NCBI GenBank assembly: GCA_900545835.1
Contig: URBB01000115.1
Location: 1-5,701 of the forward strand
DNA from: an uncultured Collinsella sp.
GTDB lineage: Bacteria; Actinomycetota; Coriobacteriia; Coriobacteriales; Coriobacteriaceae
DNA length: 5,701 nucleotides
Direction: 5' to 3'
Translations under genes and position numbers: made by a program
In this document: positions 5,584 to 5,701 of the stretch, in pieces
Layout of the letters: every line of letters starts with the position of its first letter
Numbering within the stretch: position 1 is the first letter of the stretch
Notes under the pieces: model-generated
What the model saw: the letters and a program-made list of their open reading frames with translations, nothing else
What the model was told of the DNA's origin: nothing
The model's database searches: none

Positions 5584-5613
5584 CAACAATAGCCGCGACG
5601 TTGTTGCGCAACA
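5584..5613. promoter_or_regulatory. Inverted repeats in the operon upstream region, possible operator
   Basis: TGTTGCGCAACA at 5602-5613 is a perfect 12-bp palindrome. CAACAA (5584-5589) and TTGTTG (5601-5606) form a further overlapping inverted repeat. The site is 58-87 bases upstream of the zinc-ribbon start codon, where a regulator could act, but I could not place a convincing -35/-10 pair here. Confidence 0.3.
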
Positions 5614-5678
5614 TTGACCAATTTCCGAGAAATTTTGCTGCAACCGTTTTCCCAGGCATTTTCTTGCTTTCGCAGTAG

Positions 5679-5701
5679 AAAAAGGCACCCCGGGCTCAGT
5701 T
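5679..5701 (-). terminator. Partial terminator clipped by the window end
   Basis: On the minus strand, GAGCCCGGGGTGCC (5697-5684) is followed by TTTTTC (5683-5678). This looks like the 3' arm and T tract of an intrinsic terminator whose 5' arm would lie beyond 5701. If so, it ends a gene upstream of this window and isolates the zinc-ribbon operon from it. The partner arm cannot be seen. Confidence 0.35.

Noticed and set aside
1..5701. CRISPR array, transposase, phage or toxin-antitoxin genes
   Set aside because: No regularly spaced direct repeats and no matching proteins were seen on either strand.

Overview
The window reads as one end of a short-read contig from a high-G+C bacterium. The codon use, the gene styles and the leuS, M20 and zinc-ribbon proteins look like Actinomycetota, most likely Coriobacteriia such as Collinsella. 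That assignment is from familiarity, not from a search. The first 40 bases are not genomic: they match the Nextera (Tn5) read-1 adapter, preceded by what looks like the tail of an i5 index. Genomic sequence starts at 41, in the middle of leuS.

Layout: (1) 41-292, minus strand, the first 84 codons of leucyl-tRNA synthetase, cut by the contig end. (2) 293-1052, about 760 bases with no convincing gene. This stretch holds a 14-bp leader hairpin in front of leuS, a roughly 240-bp block bounded by imperfect inverted repeats (558-797), several smaller hairpins, and the terminator of the next gene. (3) 1053-2690, minus strand, an intact amidohydrolase of the Amidohydro_3/YtcJ type. (4) 2691-2858, a divergent intergenic region with a plausible extended -10 promoter for the gene on its right. 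(5) 2859-4322, plus strand, an M20-family metallo-amidohydrolase/peptidase with an unusual charged, alanine-rich C-terminal tail. (6) 4358-4395, a stem-loop between the convergent gene ends. (7) 4428-4904 and 4918-5526, minus strand, a two-gene operon: a zinc-ribbon plus DUF4234-like membrane protein first, then a DUF2752-like membrane protein with a CPGCGMTR motif. (8) 5527-5701, the upstream region of that operon, with a perfect hairpin beside the ribosome binding site, a 12-bp palindrome, and half of a probable terminator at the window edge.

The two metal-dependent hydrolases are divergently transcribed and both families cleave amide or related C-N bonds, so joint use in scavenging N-acylated or amide compounds is possible but unproven. 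The two membrane proteins are 13 bases apart and almost certainly co-transcribed; neither family has a function I can state. No defence system, CRISPR array, transposase or biosynthetic cluster is visible. The least explained item is the inverted-repeat block between leuS and the amidohydrolase, which looks like a small interspersed or MITE-like element.
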